45,300 nucleotides of DNA, from positions 1 to 45,300 of the forward strand of contig CAKZUP010000192.1 in assembly GCA_937922945.1 (NCBI GenBank), given 5' to 3'. The position numbers and the translations under genes were made by a program. The DNA comes from an uncultured Granulosicoccaceae bacterium (GTDB taxonomy: Bacteria > Pseudomonadota > Gammaproteobacteria > Granulosicoccales > Granulosicoccaceae). Shown here one piece after another: positions 19,062-28,952 of the stretch (the first letter of the stretch is position 1; every line of letters starts with the position of its first letter). The notes under the pieces are model-generated. The model was not told the DNA's origin. It saw nothing but the letters and a program-made list of their open reading frames with translations, and did no database searches.

Positions 19062-20180
19062 ATCAAAAAATTTCTTAACACCACCCAACCAGTTATGCGC
19101 TTGCGGACTGTGCTTTTGCGCGTTCGGACCACTAATTGTTTCATGGAAAGCCATGAGCATTTCGCGTTGTTCTTTGCTCAGATTAACAGGCGTTTCAACG
19201 CGCACTTTACACATCAAGTCGCCCACAGGGCCTCCGCGAACAGGCTTTACGCCCTTGCCTCTTAATCGAAAGATTTTTTCAGATTGCGTACCTGCGGGAA
19301 TTTTCAGCTTTACCCGGCCATCGAGCGTGGGGACTTCAAGTTCACCACCCACAGTAGCTGTGGCAAAGTTGATGGGCACAGTGCATTGCAAATCGGCGTT
19401 ATCACGTGTGAACAGCTCGTGCTCTTTGACGTTAATGGCAACGTACAAATCACCCGCTGGACCACCGTTCTCACCTAACTCGCCTTCGCCAGATAAGCGG
19501 ATTTTATCGCCGGTATCAACGCCGGGTGGAATTTTGACAGAGAGCTTTTTCTCTTTATTGGTTCGACCATGACCACGACACTTAGGGCATGGGTCGGTGA
19601 TGACCTTCCCTTTACCGCGACAGGAAGGACAGGTTTGCTGTACCGAGAAAAAGCCTTGTTGCATGCGGACTTGGCCAACACCGTGGCAGGTAGGGCAATT
19701 GCCCGGGCTTGTGCCGCGTTTAGAGCCGCTGCCATCGCAGGCATCGCAGGCCACGGAACTAGGTAATTTAATTTCGGTGGTTACCCCTGCCACTGCTTCC
19801 TCAAGAGGAATTTCGAGGTTGTATTGCAGATCGTCGCCGCGATACACCCGCGGACCTCCGCCTTGCGAACGCCCACCACCGAAGATATCGCCAAAAACAT
19901 CGCCAAAGATGTCATTGATGTCAGCACCGCCAAACCCACCACCGCCGGGCTGATTGTTAACCCCAGCGTGGCCGAATTGATCGTAGGCAGCGCGCTTCTG
20001 AGAATCGCTTAGGACTTCATAAGCTTCTTTGGCTTCCTTGAATTTGTCGGTTGCGTCGTTATCGTCCGGATTTCTATCCGGATGAAATTTCATGGCGAGA
20101 CGTCTATAGGCTTTTTTTAAATCAGCCTCGCTCGCATCGCGGGAGACGCCTAGTATCTCGTAATAATCGCGCTCTGCCAT
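19047..20180 (-). CDS. dnaJ: Chaperone DnaJ (Hsp40)
   Basis: DnaJ delivers unfolded clients to DnaK and stimulates its ATPase. The 377 residues show the full type I layout: J domain (1-70) with HPD in MKFHPDRN, and a Gly/Phe region ([20 protein letters not shown]). Four zinc-finger motifs follow: [24 protein letters not shown] and CPKCRGHG. The C-terminal substrate domains end with a dimer segment. The ATG at 20180 has a weak ribosome-binding site. It lies 213 bp after dnaK on the same strand, a longer gap than usual, and ends at a strong hairpin. Confidence 0.98.
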   Translation of the reverse strand: MAERDYYEILGVSRDASEADLKKAYRRLAMKFHPDRNPDDNDATDKFKEAKEAYEVLSDSQKRAAYDQFGHAGVNNQPGGGGFGGADINDIFGDVFGDIFGGGRSQGGGPRVYRGDDLQYNLEIPLEEAVAGVTTEIKLPSSVACDACDGSGSKRGTSPGNCPTCHGVGQVRMQQGFFSVQQTCPSCRGKGKVITDPCPKCRGHGRTNKEKKLSVKIPPGVDTGDKIRLSGEGELGENGGPAGDLYVAINVKEHELFTRDNADLQCTVPINFATATVGGELEVPTLDGRVKLKIPAGTQSEKIFRLRGKGVKPVRGGPVGDLMCKVRVETPVNLSKEQREMLMAFHETISGPNAQKHSPQAHNWLGGVKKFFDELRG

Positions 20181-20393
20181 GCTTTAATTCTTAACCTTGA
20201 AATCGAATGCAAGTTTACTATGCCAGACATTAAACCGTGTAATGAACGTCGACATAAATATCCACCGAGTGGAGCAATTGTGGTGCCTAATGTCGAGTAG
20301 CAACTTATCCTGACACTGCCGATGAGCTAACCATTCTAAGTTGAATGTACTAGCCCATCGACCACAATGAACAAACCCCTAAGACATTAACGT

Positions 20394-22337
20394 CTAAGAC
20401 GCTTTATCGTCTTTGACTTCTTCGAACTCTGCATCGACAGCATCGTCCGCCTGAGCTGACGCACCACCAGCATCGTTGTTACCACCAGGTGCAGCACCGG
20501 CTTCACCCGAATCGGCTTGCTGCTGGCTATACGCTTTCTCAGCCAACTTGCTGGTCACTTCGTTTAGTGCTGCAAGCTTGGTCTCAATCGCCTCTTTATC
20601 ATCGCCGGTGAGTGCAGTACGCAAATCGTCGAGCTTGGCGTTAATTTCTGTGCGTTCGCCCTCATCGATCTGATCGGCCAAATCGGTCATCGATTTTTCC
20701 GTCGCGTGAATCATCTGCTCAGCCTGATTCCGAGTATCGATCATCTCTTTCATTTTCGCATCTTCGGCTGCATGCGTTTCAGCATCACTCACCATACGCT
20801 GGATTTCTTCATCAGATAATCCGCTGGAGGCTTTAATAACGATTGACTGCACCTTGCCCGTCGCTTTGTCTTTTGCTGATACGTTCATAATGCCGTTAGC
20901 ATCGATGTCGAATGACACTTCAATTTGCGGCACCCCACGTGCTGCTGGCGGAATATCAGCCAGGTCGAATCGACCGAGAGACTTGTTACCACCAGCGATT
21001 TCACGCTCGCCCTGAAGCACATGAACAGTAACGGCCGTTTGATTATCATCGGCTGTTGAAAATACCTGTTGCGCTTTGGTCGGGATAGTCGTGTTTTTGT
21101 CAATCAGCTTGGTCATGACACCACCCAGCGTCTCGATACCCAATGACAAAGGTGTTACATCAAGCAGCAATACGTCTTTTACCTGACCGCCCAATACACC
21201 ACCTTGAATCGCTGCACCTATGGCGACCGCTTCATCCGGATTAACATCCTTACGAGGTTCTTTACCAAAGAAGTCTTTAACCACTTCCTGAACTTTAGGC
21301 ATGCGAGTCTGACCACCAACCATGATGACATCGTTGATATCTGATGCACTTAAACCCGCATCTTTCAACGCCATGCGACAAGGGTCGATCGTGCGCTGGA
21401 CCAAATCATCAACCAATGATTCAAGTTTGGCACGGGTCACCTTGATGTTCAGGTGCTTGGGGCCAGAAGAATCGGCGGTAATGTATGGCAAGTTAACGTC
21501 GGTTTGCTGAGTACTGGATAACTCAATTTTGGCTTTCTCAGCACCTTCTTTAAGACGCTGCAGCGCGAGCGGATCGTTGTGTAAATCGATACCACTTTCT
21601 TTTTTGAATTCATCGGCCAGATAGTCGATGAGACGATTATCAAAATCCTCACCACCCAAGAAGGTGTCACCGTTTGTAGAGAGCACTTCAAATTGATGCT
21701 CACCATCGACTTCGGCGATTTCAATTATCGAAATATCGAACGTACCACCACCAAGGTCATAAACGGCTATTTGACCGTTGCCACGCTGCTTGTCCATACC
21801 ATAGGCCAGTGCCGCTGCAGTAGGCTCGTTAATGATGCGCTTCACATCAAGGCCGGCAATTCGACCAGCATCTTTTGTGGCTTGTCGTTGTGAATCGTTG
21901 AAGTACGCAGGTACCGTGATGACCGCTTCGCTGACATCTTGACCGAGGTATTCTTCTGCTGTGGCTTTCATTTTCATCAGCACGCGAGCAGCAACCTCAG
22001 GCGGCGCCATTTTCTCACCTGCCGCTTCCACCCAGGCATCACCATTGTCAGCCTTGATTATTTTATACGGGACAAGCTCGATATCTTTCTGCACCGCGTC
22101 TTCGTCGAAGCGGCGTCCGATTAAGCGCTTTACAGCATAGAGCGTGTTTTGAGGATTAGTTACGGCCTGGCGCTTAGCGGGCTGACCGACAACGACTTCA
22201 CCATCGTCGCTAAATGCAACAATTGATGGTGTGGTTCGGTCGCCCTCAGCGTTCTCAATGACGCGTGGCTTACCGCCTTCCATAACCGCGACACACGAAT
22301 TCGTCGTGCCGAGATCGATTCCAATGATGGTTCCCAT
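20394..22337 (-). CDS. dnaK: Chaperone DnaK (Hsp70)
   Basis: DnaK is the main cytoplasmic Hsp70. The 647 residues contain the N-terminal ATPase ([32 protein letters not shown] and VGGQTRMP as nucleotide and phosphate motifs), the linker [19 protein letters not shown], and the beta-sandwich substrate domain. A helical lid and a disordered tail end in the EEVKDD type that E. coli DnaK also has. AAGG lies about nine bases before the ATG. It follows grpE across 186 bp. The gap to dnaJ holds only an imperfect hairpin right after the stop, and dnaJ may be transcribed by read-through. Confidence 0.99.
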   Translation of the reverse strand: MGTIIGIDLGTTNSCVAVMEGGKPRVIENAEGDRTTPSIVAFSDDGEVVVGQPAKRQAVTNPQNTLYAVKRLIGRRFDEDAVQKDIELVPYKIIKADNGDAWVEAAGEKMAPPEVAARVLMKMKATAEEYLGQDVSEAVITVPAYFNDSQRQATKDAGRIAGLDVKRIINEPTAAALAYGMDKQRGNGQIAVYDLGGGTFDISIIEIAEVDGEHQFEVLSTNGDTFLGGEDFDNRLIDYLADEFKKESGIDLHNDPLALQRLKEGAEKAKIELSSTQQTDVNLPYITADSSGPKHLNIKVTRAKLESLVDDLVQRTIDPCRMALKDAGLSASDINDVIMVGGQTRMPKVQEVVKDFFGKEPRKDVNPDEAVAIGAAIQGGVLGGQVKDVLLLDVTPLSLGIETLGGVMTKLIDKNTTIPTKAQQVFSTADDNQTAVTVHVLQGEREIAGGNKSLGRFDLADIPPAARGVPQIEVSFDIDANGIMNVSAKDKATGKVQSIVIKASSGLSDEEIQRMVSDAETHAAEDAKMKEMIDTRNQAEQMIHATEKSMTDLADQIDEGERTEINAKLDDLRTALTGDDKEAIETKLAALNEVTSKLAEKAYSQQQADSGEAGAAPGGNNDAGGASAQADDAVDAEFEEVKDDKAS

Positions 22338-22523
22338 GAATATCTGCCTTATACAAAATCTAGAATTAATGAAGACCCTTAAATCGGCGTCTTCGTGTAC
22401 TGATCAACAACCTGTGGCATCTCACCGCGAATTCAATAGCTTGAGATACTTTTTTGCACGTCTAACGGAGCGATTCGTATCTTTTACGACACATTCCAAT
22501 GCAACCGTTGATCCGTTTACGCG

Positions 22524-23303
22524 TTATTTCGCAACCATAACCAGCGCTGGTCGAATTAAGCGCTCATTTAGGGTGTATCCCTTCTGCAGCACCTGGGCTA
22601 CGGTATTGGGTTCTTTTCCTTCCACAGGCTGCATGGACATCGCTTGATGAAATTCGGGGTCGAACTTCTCATCGACCGGATTTACTTCAACAATATTATA
22701 TTTTTCAAGCGCTTGCGCCAACATTTTCAACGTCAACTCCGAACCTTCTACAATTTTTGCTGGCTCAGCGTCGTCTGCAGTGGCGGCGGTGATGCCCATT
22801 TCAAGACTGTCCTTCACGGGCAGTAAATCCAGAGCGATCTTCTCCAGCGCGAATTTATGCGCTTTCGTGACATCGTTCTGTGCACGCTTTCGCTGGTTTT
22901 CCATTTCTGCCTGCATCCGCAGCAGCTGATCTTGCAGTGTTGCGACACGCGCTTCAGATTCTTCAAGCTGAGATTCCACGCTAGGCGGCTGCTCCTCAGC
23001 TGGGTCTTCGCCATCCATGCGAGCGCTGCCAAAGCCAAGCGGATCATCGTCGGAGGCGCCGGCTTGTTCAACATTTGACTCATTCGCGGCGGCGTCCTGC
23101 GCAGCTGCCGCCTGATCAATCTCGTCACCGGTTGCTGCGGCTTCGTTCGCGGTATCTGCGCTCGTTTCAACGTCGCTGGCTACATCGGCATCCTGCGCGC
23201 TATTTTTGGGTCCACGTCCTTCAGTGGTATCGGTTACGGTGGTGCTGTTCGCTTCAGAATCCTGTGCGTCAGAATCTTTGGTAACGTCGTCTTCAGGCGA
23301 CAT
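22524..23303 (-). CDS. grpE: Nucleotide exchange factor GrpE with long acidic N-terminus
   Basis: GrpE swaps ADP for ATP on DnaK. The C-terminal half has the family signature, with the long coiled helix (ESQLEESEARVATLQDQL), VTKAHKFALEKIALDLLPVKDSLE and the beta domain FDPEFHQAMSMQPVEG, NTVAQVLQKGYTLNERLIRPA. The N-terminal region of about 105 residues is low-complexity, acidic and Ala/Thr/Ser rich, far longer than in E. coli GrpE (197 residues in total). I chose ATG 23303 because GGAG stands about five bases upstream. A TTG at 23324 in the same frame lacks such a site. A sigma-32-like promoter lies about 65-90 bp upstream. Confidence 0.94.
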   Translation of the reverse strand: MSPEDDVTKDSDAQDSEANSTTVTDTTEGRGPKNSAQDADVASDVETSADTANEAAATGDEIDQAAAAQDAAANESNVEQAGASDDDPLGFGSARMDGEDPAEEQPPSVESQLEESEARVATLQDQLLRMQAEMENQRKRAQNDVTKAHKFALEKIALDLLPVKDSLEMGITAATADDAEPAKIVEGSELTLKMLAQALEKYNIVEVNPVDEKFDPEFHQAMSMQPVEGKEPNTVAQVLQKGYTLNERLIRPALVMVAK

Positions 23304-23368
23304 GATTTCTCCAGTATCAGGCAATGTTGATTCGCCATTGTGCGGCGATGCAAATAAATGTTGGCAAT

Positions 23369-23395
23369 GATAAGGGTTACGAGCGAGAGTTCAAG
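23369..23395 (-). promoter_or_regulatory. Candidate sigma-32 promoter for grpE
   Basis: On the minus strand a perfect -35 core CTTGAA (23395-23390, inside the last codons of hrcA) is followed after 13 bp by CCCTTATC (23376-23369). This partly matches the sigma-32 -10 consensus CCCCATNT. The start would be roughly 60 bases before the grpE ATG. The spacing fits the heat-shock sigma factor. The -10 match is imperfect. Confidence 0.45.
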
Positions 23396-24435
23396 GCCGC
23401 ACTCAATAATTTTGCCGCGACATCGACAACCGGGATGACCTTATCGTAGGCCATACGCTTCGGGCCAACCACACCGAGTACACCGAGCACCTTGCCATCT
23501 GACTCATACGGAGAGGTGACCAACGAACATTCACCCAACGCATCGTAGCCAGATTCGCGCCCGATAAATATCTGGACACCTTCCGCGGACACACATTGCT
23601 CGAGCAGATGATAGATGTCCCGTTTTTGATGAAACGCATCGAAAAGCTCCCTGAGCGTTTCCATATTGCTTAAATCGGCATGTCGCATCAGATTGGTTTC
23701 GCCGGCGACGACCATATTATTGTTTTCTTCAGTGGGTTCGGACTCAACAAACACCTCGCCCGCCACGTCGATCATGAATTGCATAGACTTACTCATATCT
23801 TCGCGACTACGCTGCACTTCATCGAGCAGCATATCCCTGACTTCCTGCAGTGATTTACCGAGGTACTCCTCGTTCAGCTGACGGGAAAAAGCCTCAAGCT
23901 CATCTTTCTGATAGTCACGATCGACTTGAATAATTCGATTCTGAACTTCGTTGTCCTGCATGATCAGAATGGCCAAAATGCGTCGATCGGACAACGGTAA
24001 AAATTCGACTTGCTGCAAAGACTTGCCCTCATGCTTGGGCACAGTAACCATACCCGCCATACGGGTGAAGCCTGAGAGATAATTCGACGCGGTCTGAACC
24101 AGGTTTTGTTCGCTCAGCTTTGGGTTAAGCGCTGAGCGAAAATCGTGGACCCGCTGATCGTCCAGTTGCCGCACTTCCAGCATCGTATCGACAAATATTC
24201 GCCAGGCTTTGGAAGTTGGAATTCTACCGGCTGATGCGTGAGGAGATTTTAGCAGCCCCATTGCCTCAAGATCGCCCATCACATTCCGGACAGATGCTGC
24301 ACTGATATCAATACCCGGCATTCGCGATAGCGTTCGCGAGCCCACGGGCTGACCCTCGGCAATGTAATGATCGACAAGCAGCTTTAATATGTGCTGCTCC
24401 CGTTCACTGAATTCTATGTCCATTTTTGCAGTCAT
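23377..24435 (-). CDS. hrcA: Heat-shock repressor HrcA
   Basis: HrcA is a winged-helix repressor that binds the CIRCE operator and is folded with help from GroEL. The start is ATG 24435, preceded by AAGAG, giving 352 residues. A longer frame to 24558 has no family sequence. The N-terminal domain carries [21 protein letters not shown] and [39 protein letters not shown], the DNA-binding part. A GAF-like middle domain and a C-terminal segment with [24 protein letters not shown] follow. It is the first gene of hrcA-grpE-dnaK-dnaJ. I found no complete CIRCE repeat in the gaps of this block, so its main target may be groESL elsewhere. Confidence 0.95.
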   Translation of the reverse strand: [352 protein letters not shown]

Positions 24436-24669
24436 GGCACGTACTCTTTTAGAGTCACAAAAATCCAAGTTGAGGATTGGTTTAACGCCTTCAAGCGCTT
24501 CATCATATCGAACAAACTGCAGGTCGTATGCCACTGGGCGAAAGCAGAACCACCGCACAGGATGCCACGCAGTTTACGTTAGTCGAACAGACTTGCCCAG
24601 ATCACGATAAACTAGGGCCCTTGATCACTAATTTCAACGTCACTTAATACAACCATTCTGACACGTTAT

Positions 24670-25878
24670 ATGCCTCGCAGACACACACACTCGGTGCAGG
24701 TTGGCCAAGTCCATATTGGCGGTTCGGCCCCCATTGTCGTTCAGTCAATGACCAACACTGACACTGAAGACGCAGTCCGTACCGCTGCTCAAGTTGCCGA
24801 TTTAGCCAGAGCAGGCTCCGAATTGGTCAGAATTACCGTAAACACCATGGCTGCTGCCGAGGCCGTGCCAGATATCTACAACCGATTGCAAAAAATGGGC
24901 GTCGACGTGCCTTTAGTTGGCGACTTCCATTTTAACGGACACAAGCTATTATCTGCTGTGCCGGAGTGCGCACAGAGCTTAGCAAAATACCGAATCAATC
25001 CGGGAAATGTTGGCCGCGGCAACAAACGCGACGAGCAGTTTGCGCAAATGATCGAAATTGCGATTGAAAACGACAAACCCGTTCGAATTGGCGCTAACTG
25101 GGGCAGTCTCGACCAAGACCTGCTGGCTCGCATGTTAGACGAAAATGCCGCGCTTCCCCACCCAAAACCATTGGATTTTATTAATCGCGAAGCGGTTATC
25201 ACGTCCGCATTGGAAAGTGCGCAACGGGCAGAAGAGATTGGTTTGGGTAAAGATAAAATAATCATTTCATGCAAAATGAGCCGTGTGCAGGATCTGATTC
25301 AGGTTTATGAAACACTGGCCAGCCGATCCGAATACTGCTTGCACTTAGGGCTTACCGAGGCCGGTATGGGATCAAAAGGCATTGTCGCGTCCACTGCGGC
25401 TCTCGCCGTTTTATTGCAACGCGGCATTGGCGATACCATCCGGATTTCACTCACACCTGAGCCCAACGGCGACCGGACCAAGGAAGTTATTGTTGGCCAG
25501 GAAATTCTGCAGACAATGGGCTTGCGCTCTTTTACTCCAATGGTCACGGCATGCCCCGGTTGTGGGCGAACCAGCAGTACCTATTTTCAGGAGCTGGCAG
25601 ATCGAATACAGACGTATCTGCGCGACAGCATGCCCGATTGGAAATCGAAATACCCAGGCGTTGAAGATATGTCGGTTGCAGTGATGGGTTGCGTTGTGAA
25701 TGGCCCCGGTGAAAGTAAGCATGCCAGCATTGGTATCAGCTTGCCTGGAACAGGCGAACGCCCTATTGCGCCAGTCTATATCGACGGTGAAAAAGCGGTT
25801 ACGCTTAAAGGCGAGCACATTGCCGAGGAATTCCAGAGCATTGTGCAGCAGTATGTTGAATCGCATTACACACCTTAG
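24670..25878 (+). CDS. ispG: 4-hydroxy-3-methylbut-2-enyl diphosphate synthase (IspG)
   Basis: IspG is an iron-sulfur enzyme of the MEP route that reduces the cyclic diphosphate MEcPP to HMBPP. It has 402 residues. The N-terminal TIM barrel has [22 protein letters not shown] and [33 protein letters not shown] and [18 protein letters not shown]. The C-terminal Fe-S domain has [10 protein letters not shown] (cysteines near residues 295 and 298) and GCVVNGPGE (near 341), the expected three cysteines for a 4Fe-4S cluster. The start ATG is at 24670. It is divergent from hrcA across 234 bp, which must hold both promoters. An 88-bp gap separates it from the following MnmC-like gene. Confidence 0.97.
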   Translation: MPRRHTHSVQVGQVHIGGSAPIVVQSMTNTDTEDAVRTAAQVADLARAGSELVRITVNTMAAAEAVPDIYNRLQKMGVDVPLVGDFHFNGHKLLSAVPECAQSLAKYRINPGNVGRGNKRDEQFAQMIEIAIENDKPVRIGANWGSLDQDLLARMLDENAALPHPKPLDFINREAVITSALESAQRAEEIGLGKDKIIISCKMSRVQDLIQVYETLASRSEYCLHLGLTEAGMGSKGIVASTAALAVLLQRGIGDTIRISLTPEPNGDRTKEVIVGQEILQTMGLRSFTPMVTACPGCGRTSSTYFQELADRIQTYLRDSMPDWKSKYPGVEDMSVAVMGCVVNGPGESKHASIGISLPGTGERPIAPVYIDGEKAVTLKGEHIAEEFQSIVQQYVESHYTP

Positions 25879-25966
25879 CAAGTCACTCAACGTTGCAGCC
25901 AATTGAACTTGCAGCGAATTAAAGTTGTTATGAATAAACTTAAGCGGCTAACCAAGTACTGAGTCA

Positions 25967-27319
25967 GTGGCAAACGAAACCGTACAGGCTATTCAACCAC
26001 CCTGGTACCGGTTACCAGCAGCAACTGCGGTTCTACCCAAAGCACCGCCCGAGAAGTTAAACCAACACGCGAAAAAAAAACCGGCTGTTATCGTTATTGG
26101 AGCCGGGCTTGCCGGCTGTCATACTGCTTACGAACTAGCCCAACGCAATATTCCAGTATTGCTACTCGAGGCTGGTGAACAAGTCGCTACAGGCGCTTCA
26201 GGAAGCGATACCGGAATTGTAAAACCGTTTGTTACGCGCGCACCGACCCAAACCAATCCGTTTTATCAAGCAGCATTTGAACACTTACTGCATCAGCTCA
26301 ACCGCAATGGACGCCTGAGTCATGCAGCACAGTTTAATCAATGTGGTGTATTGCAACTGGTGGAAAAAACCTACCCGGAGCACTCAAGCTATCTTAACTG
26401 TACGGCACAACACGCTTCAAGCATTGCCGGAACAAACGTTAACAGCAACGCGATTTTTTTTGAACGTGCGGGTTGGTTAAATCCAGCATCGCTTTGTAGA
26501 GAGCTCACAAGCCACCCGTTGATTGAGTTTCGTAGCCATTGTGAAGTCACCCGCATACAATCGACAACTGAAGGCTGGTGTGTTCAGCTGCAGCCGAAAA
26601 CAAAGGCACTAACCCACGAAGCCAAACAACCAGACGATCGATACAGTAATACGGCGCAACAAACCGGGCATCTTGAACTGCGATGCACCACGCTCATTTT
26701 GGCCAATGGGCACAATATGGCATCGTTCGAGCAAACCAACGCTTTACCGATAACACCAGCTCGAGGGCAAACCAGTCAGTACTCACTTGTAAACTCGCAT
26801 CGTCTTAAAACCGTGGTTAGCGGAAAGCGATATGCAATCCCACTAGATGACAAGTTAACCGTCGGCGCCAGTTTTGCACGAGGCAATACCCGAACCGAAC
26901 TGACCGAGCTTGATCATGCAGAAAACCATTCAGCATTGAAATCACTTTTACCAGACTTAACACCTGAGCAAACGCCTAGCCAAGGGTTCTGTGCAATCAG
27001 AGCTACCACACCCGATCGCCTGCCGTTAGTGGGCCCGGTACCAGATTTCTCATACTATTCTCAAGCTTATGCTTTGTTGAAAAACGGCTTACCAGAAAGT
27101 CGATTTAGTGCAGCCCGGTATCAACAGGGCCTTTATGTTATCGGCGGATTCGGGTCTCGCGGAATTGTCAGCGCCCCCTACTGCGCAAAACTGTTGGTTG
27201 ATCATTTGTGTGAGTTCAAGCCCACCAGCGCCGATAACCTGGAAGACTTAAGTAGTTGGTCATCGTTACTGCACCCAGCACGATTTACGATAAGAGCACT
27301 GAGAAAGTCGTCTTCATAG
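25967..27319 (+). CDS. Stand-alone MnmC-type FAD oxidoreductase domain
   Basis: This 450-residue FAD protein of the DAO group matches the C-terminal half of MnmC, which turns cmnm5U34 into nm5U34 in tRNA. Visible are the dinucleotide fold VIGAGLAGCHTAYELA near residue 42, GWLNPASLCREL, LILANGHNM with following TPARGQ, CAIRATTPDRLPLVGPVPDF, and the C-terminal GGFGSRGIVSAPYCAKLLVDHL. The N-terminal PPWYRLPA resembles the linker that follows the methyltransferase domain in fused MnmC. The MnmD methyltransferase domain itself is absent, both here and in the 88-bp gap upstream. The start is a GTG at 25967. mutA follows after 28 bp. The role as a split MnmC is inferred, and another amino-acid oxidase activity is possible. 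Confidence 0.82.
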   Translation: MANETVQAIQPPWYRLPAATAVLPKAPPEKLNQHAKKKPAVIVIGAGLAGCHTAYELAQRNIPVLLLEAGEQVATGASGSDTGIVKPFVTRAPTQTNPFYQAAFEHLLHQLNRNGRLSHAAQFNQCGVLQLVEKTYPEHSSYLNCTAQHASSIAGTNVNSNAIFFERAGWLNPASLCRELTSHPLIEFRSHCEVTRIQSTTEGWCVQLQPKTKALTHEAKQPDDRYSNTAQQTGHLELRCTTLILANGHNMASFEQTNALPITPARGQTSQYSLVNSHRLKTVVSGKRYAIPLDDKLTVGASFARGNTRTELTELDHAENHSALKSLLPDLTPEQTPSQGFCAIRATTPDRLPLVGPVPDFSYYSQAYALLKNGLPESRFSAARYQQGLYVIGGFGSRGIVSAPYCAKLLVDHLCEFKPTSADNLEDLSSWSSLLHPARFTIRALRKSSS

Positions 27320-27347
27320 TCAGGATTCTTTGGTATAACATGACCTT

Positions 27348-28952
27348 ATGAAAAATTCAGACAGCGGTACTCATACTCAGGCTTTTTTTACCGACAGCTT
27401 CGACACTCCGAAATTCGACGAGTGGCGCCAAATGGCCGAGAAAAGTGTTTCTGGTGGCAACCTTGACTCGCTCACCAAAAAAACGGCCAGTGGGTTAACC
27501 TTTGCTGCACTCTACACTGATCGCCCATCGACAAACGATCAGCTGCCGGCACCACAGTTGCAGCGCTGGGACAATCGCTTAGCTGTAATAAGCGATACAC
27601 CGGAAAATCAGAACGCTGCGATACTAGCAGGCTTACAAGGTGGCATCAGTTCTGTACAACTCTCTGTGGCATGCCCTGAACACCCATCGGCTATACCCTT
27701 AGAGAATTTTGATCGTATCTTGCAAGACGTGCAACTGGAGATTCTGCCCATCAGTTTAAAAGCTGGAAGCAAGACTCAAGTCGCAGCCGAACAACTGGAG
27801 GCCATCTGGAATTCACGAAATGTGAAGGCCGATGAGGCGCAGGGTTCGCTGAACGCAGACCCCATAGGTACGTTCGCGCAGGCGCTATCTCAACAGGCTG
27901 GGGCAAACCCGGCCGATAACACCCAGTCTATAACCAGTGAACGCAACGCCAACCAGAATATTGAGACAAGGAAAAATGATATTCAACAAGCCATCGACGA
28001 CAACATTGTTGCGATGTGCCAAATTGCACAGCGATGCAATGAACGTTTCGCGAAGGTCAAAGCCATTGGTGTAGACAGTACTTGTTACCACAATGCAGGA
28101 GCCTCTATCGAACAGGAACTCGTCGCGAGCATCGCAACAGCTGCAACCTATATGCAGGCGATGATCGATTCTGGCATGACGATACAGGCGGCACACGATA
28201 ATCTGGTTTTTCATCTGGCCTGCGATGCCGATTGGCTTGCCAATGTGATAAAGCTACGCACGTTAAAAATGCTGTGGCACCACACGGCGCATCAGTTCGG
28301 GGTTGTTGAGCCAACGCTTAATCTTGTTGTGGAAACCTCACTCAGAATGCAATCGACGCTTGAGCCTTGGGTTAATCACTTACGCAATATAAGTTCAGCT
28401 TCTGCCGCCGCCATGGGTGGCGCTCAATGCATCATCGTACACCCGCATAATCGGATCGATGGCGCATACGTTGATAACGATGTAGACATCTCAGCACGGG
28501 TGGCGCGAAACATCGCGATCATTCTGTCGGAAGAAACGCGTATGAATTTTATCAATGACCCCATGGCAGGCTCTTACGCGGTAGAAACTCAGAGCGATGA
28601 GCTCAGCCAAACAGTTTGGCATGGTTTACAAACATTGGAACACTCTGGTGGGTTGGTGCAGCAACTCGTAACCGGTGAATGGCAGAACAATATCGCACAT
28701 GTTCAACAAGAACGGGTTGCTCGCTTACGCGATGAACAAGATATAAAAATCGGCGTTAATCGATACACCACAAAACAACAGCAGAATTCGTCCAGTAGCG
28801 TTAGTCAAATGAAACCGGATGAAGTTAATAAGGCTCAAACCAGTGCCATAAGTGAAACAGCGGAAATCGATAAAAAAACAAGTAGCTTGGTAACTGGAAT
28901 AGTCGCGCTTAAGCCGGTTCGTGATGCAATGGAATTTGAGGTATTGTCATGA
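27348..28952 (+). CDS. mutA: Methylmalonyl-CoA mutase small (beta) subunit
   Basis: This is the non-catalytic partner of MutB in heterodimeric methylmalonyl-CoA mutase, of 534 residues. Family features: [18 protein letters not shown] start, then [90 protein letters not shown]. An Asn/Gln-rich insert lies at about residues 187-218. The C-terminal cobalamin-binding-like domain of longer MutA proteins (about 600-640 residues) seems absent, and the protein ends with a Ser/Gln-rich tail. The mutB ATG overlaps its stop (ATGA), so the two should be made together. Confidence 0.9.
   Translation: MKNSDSGTHTQAFFTDSFDTPKFDEWRQMAEKSVSGGNLDSLTKKTASGLTFAALYTDRPSTNDQLPAPQLQRWDNRLAVISDTPENQNAAILAGLQGGISSVQLSVACPEHPSAIPLENFDRILQDVQLEILPISLKAGSKTQVAAEQLEAIWNSRNVKADEAQGSLNADPIGTFAQALSQQAGANPADNTQSITSERNANQNIETRKNDIQQAIDDNIVAMCQIAQRCNERFAKVKAIGVDSTCYHNAGASIEQELVASIATAATYMQAMIDSGMTIQAAHDNLVFHLACDADWLANVIKLRTLKMLWHHTAHQFGVVEPTLNLVVETSLRMQSTLEPWVNHLRNISSASAAAMGGAQCIIVHPHNRIDGAYVDNDVDISARVARNIAIILSEETRMNFINDPMAGSYAVETQSDELSQTVWHGLQTLEHSGGLVQQLVTGEWQNNIAHVQQERVARLRDEQDIKIGVNRYTTKQQQNSSSSVSQMKPDEVNKAQTSAISETAEIDKKTSSLVTGIVALKPVRDAMEFEVLS

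Noticed and set aside
20375-20397. Terminator between dnaK and dnaJ
   Set aside because: The hairpin cttagac / gtcttag has a mismatch and is followed by gggg rather than a U-tract. At best it is a weak attenuator.
24469-24495. Possible sigma-32 promoter before hrcA (CTTGAA at 24495-24490)
   Set aside because: At the required spacing the -10 reads TCCTCAAC, a poor match to CCCCATNT.
24436-24669. CIRCE operator before hrcA
   Set aside because: I looked for TTAGCACTC-N9-GAGTGCTAA in this gap and in the gaps upstream of grpE and dnaK and saw none. Only a short ACTCT-TTT-AGAGT repeat is present near the hrcA ribosome-binding site, which is not CIRCE.
25447-25902. Long antisense ORF (151 residues) over ispG
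   Set aside because: It lies entirely opposite a clear ispG gene, has no family sequence and no good ribosome-binding site. Long antisense frames are expected in GC-biased coding DNA.
27320-27347. Cobalamin riboswitch upstream of mutA
   Set aside because: The gap is only 28 bp and the preceding sequence is coding, so there is no room for the aptamer.
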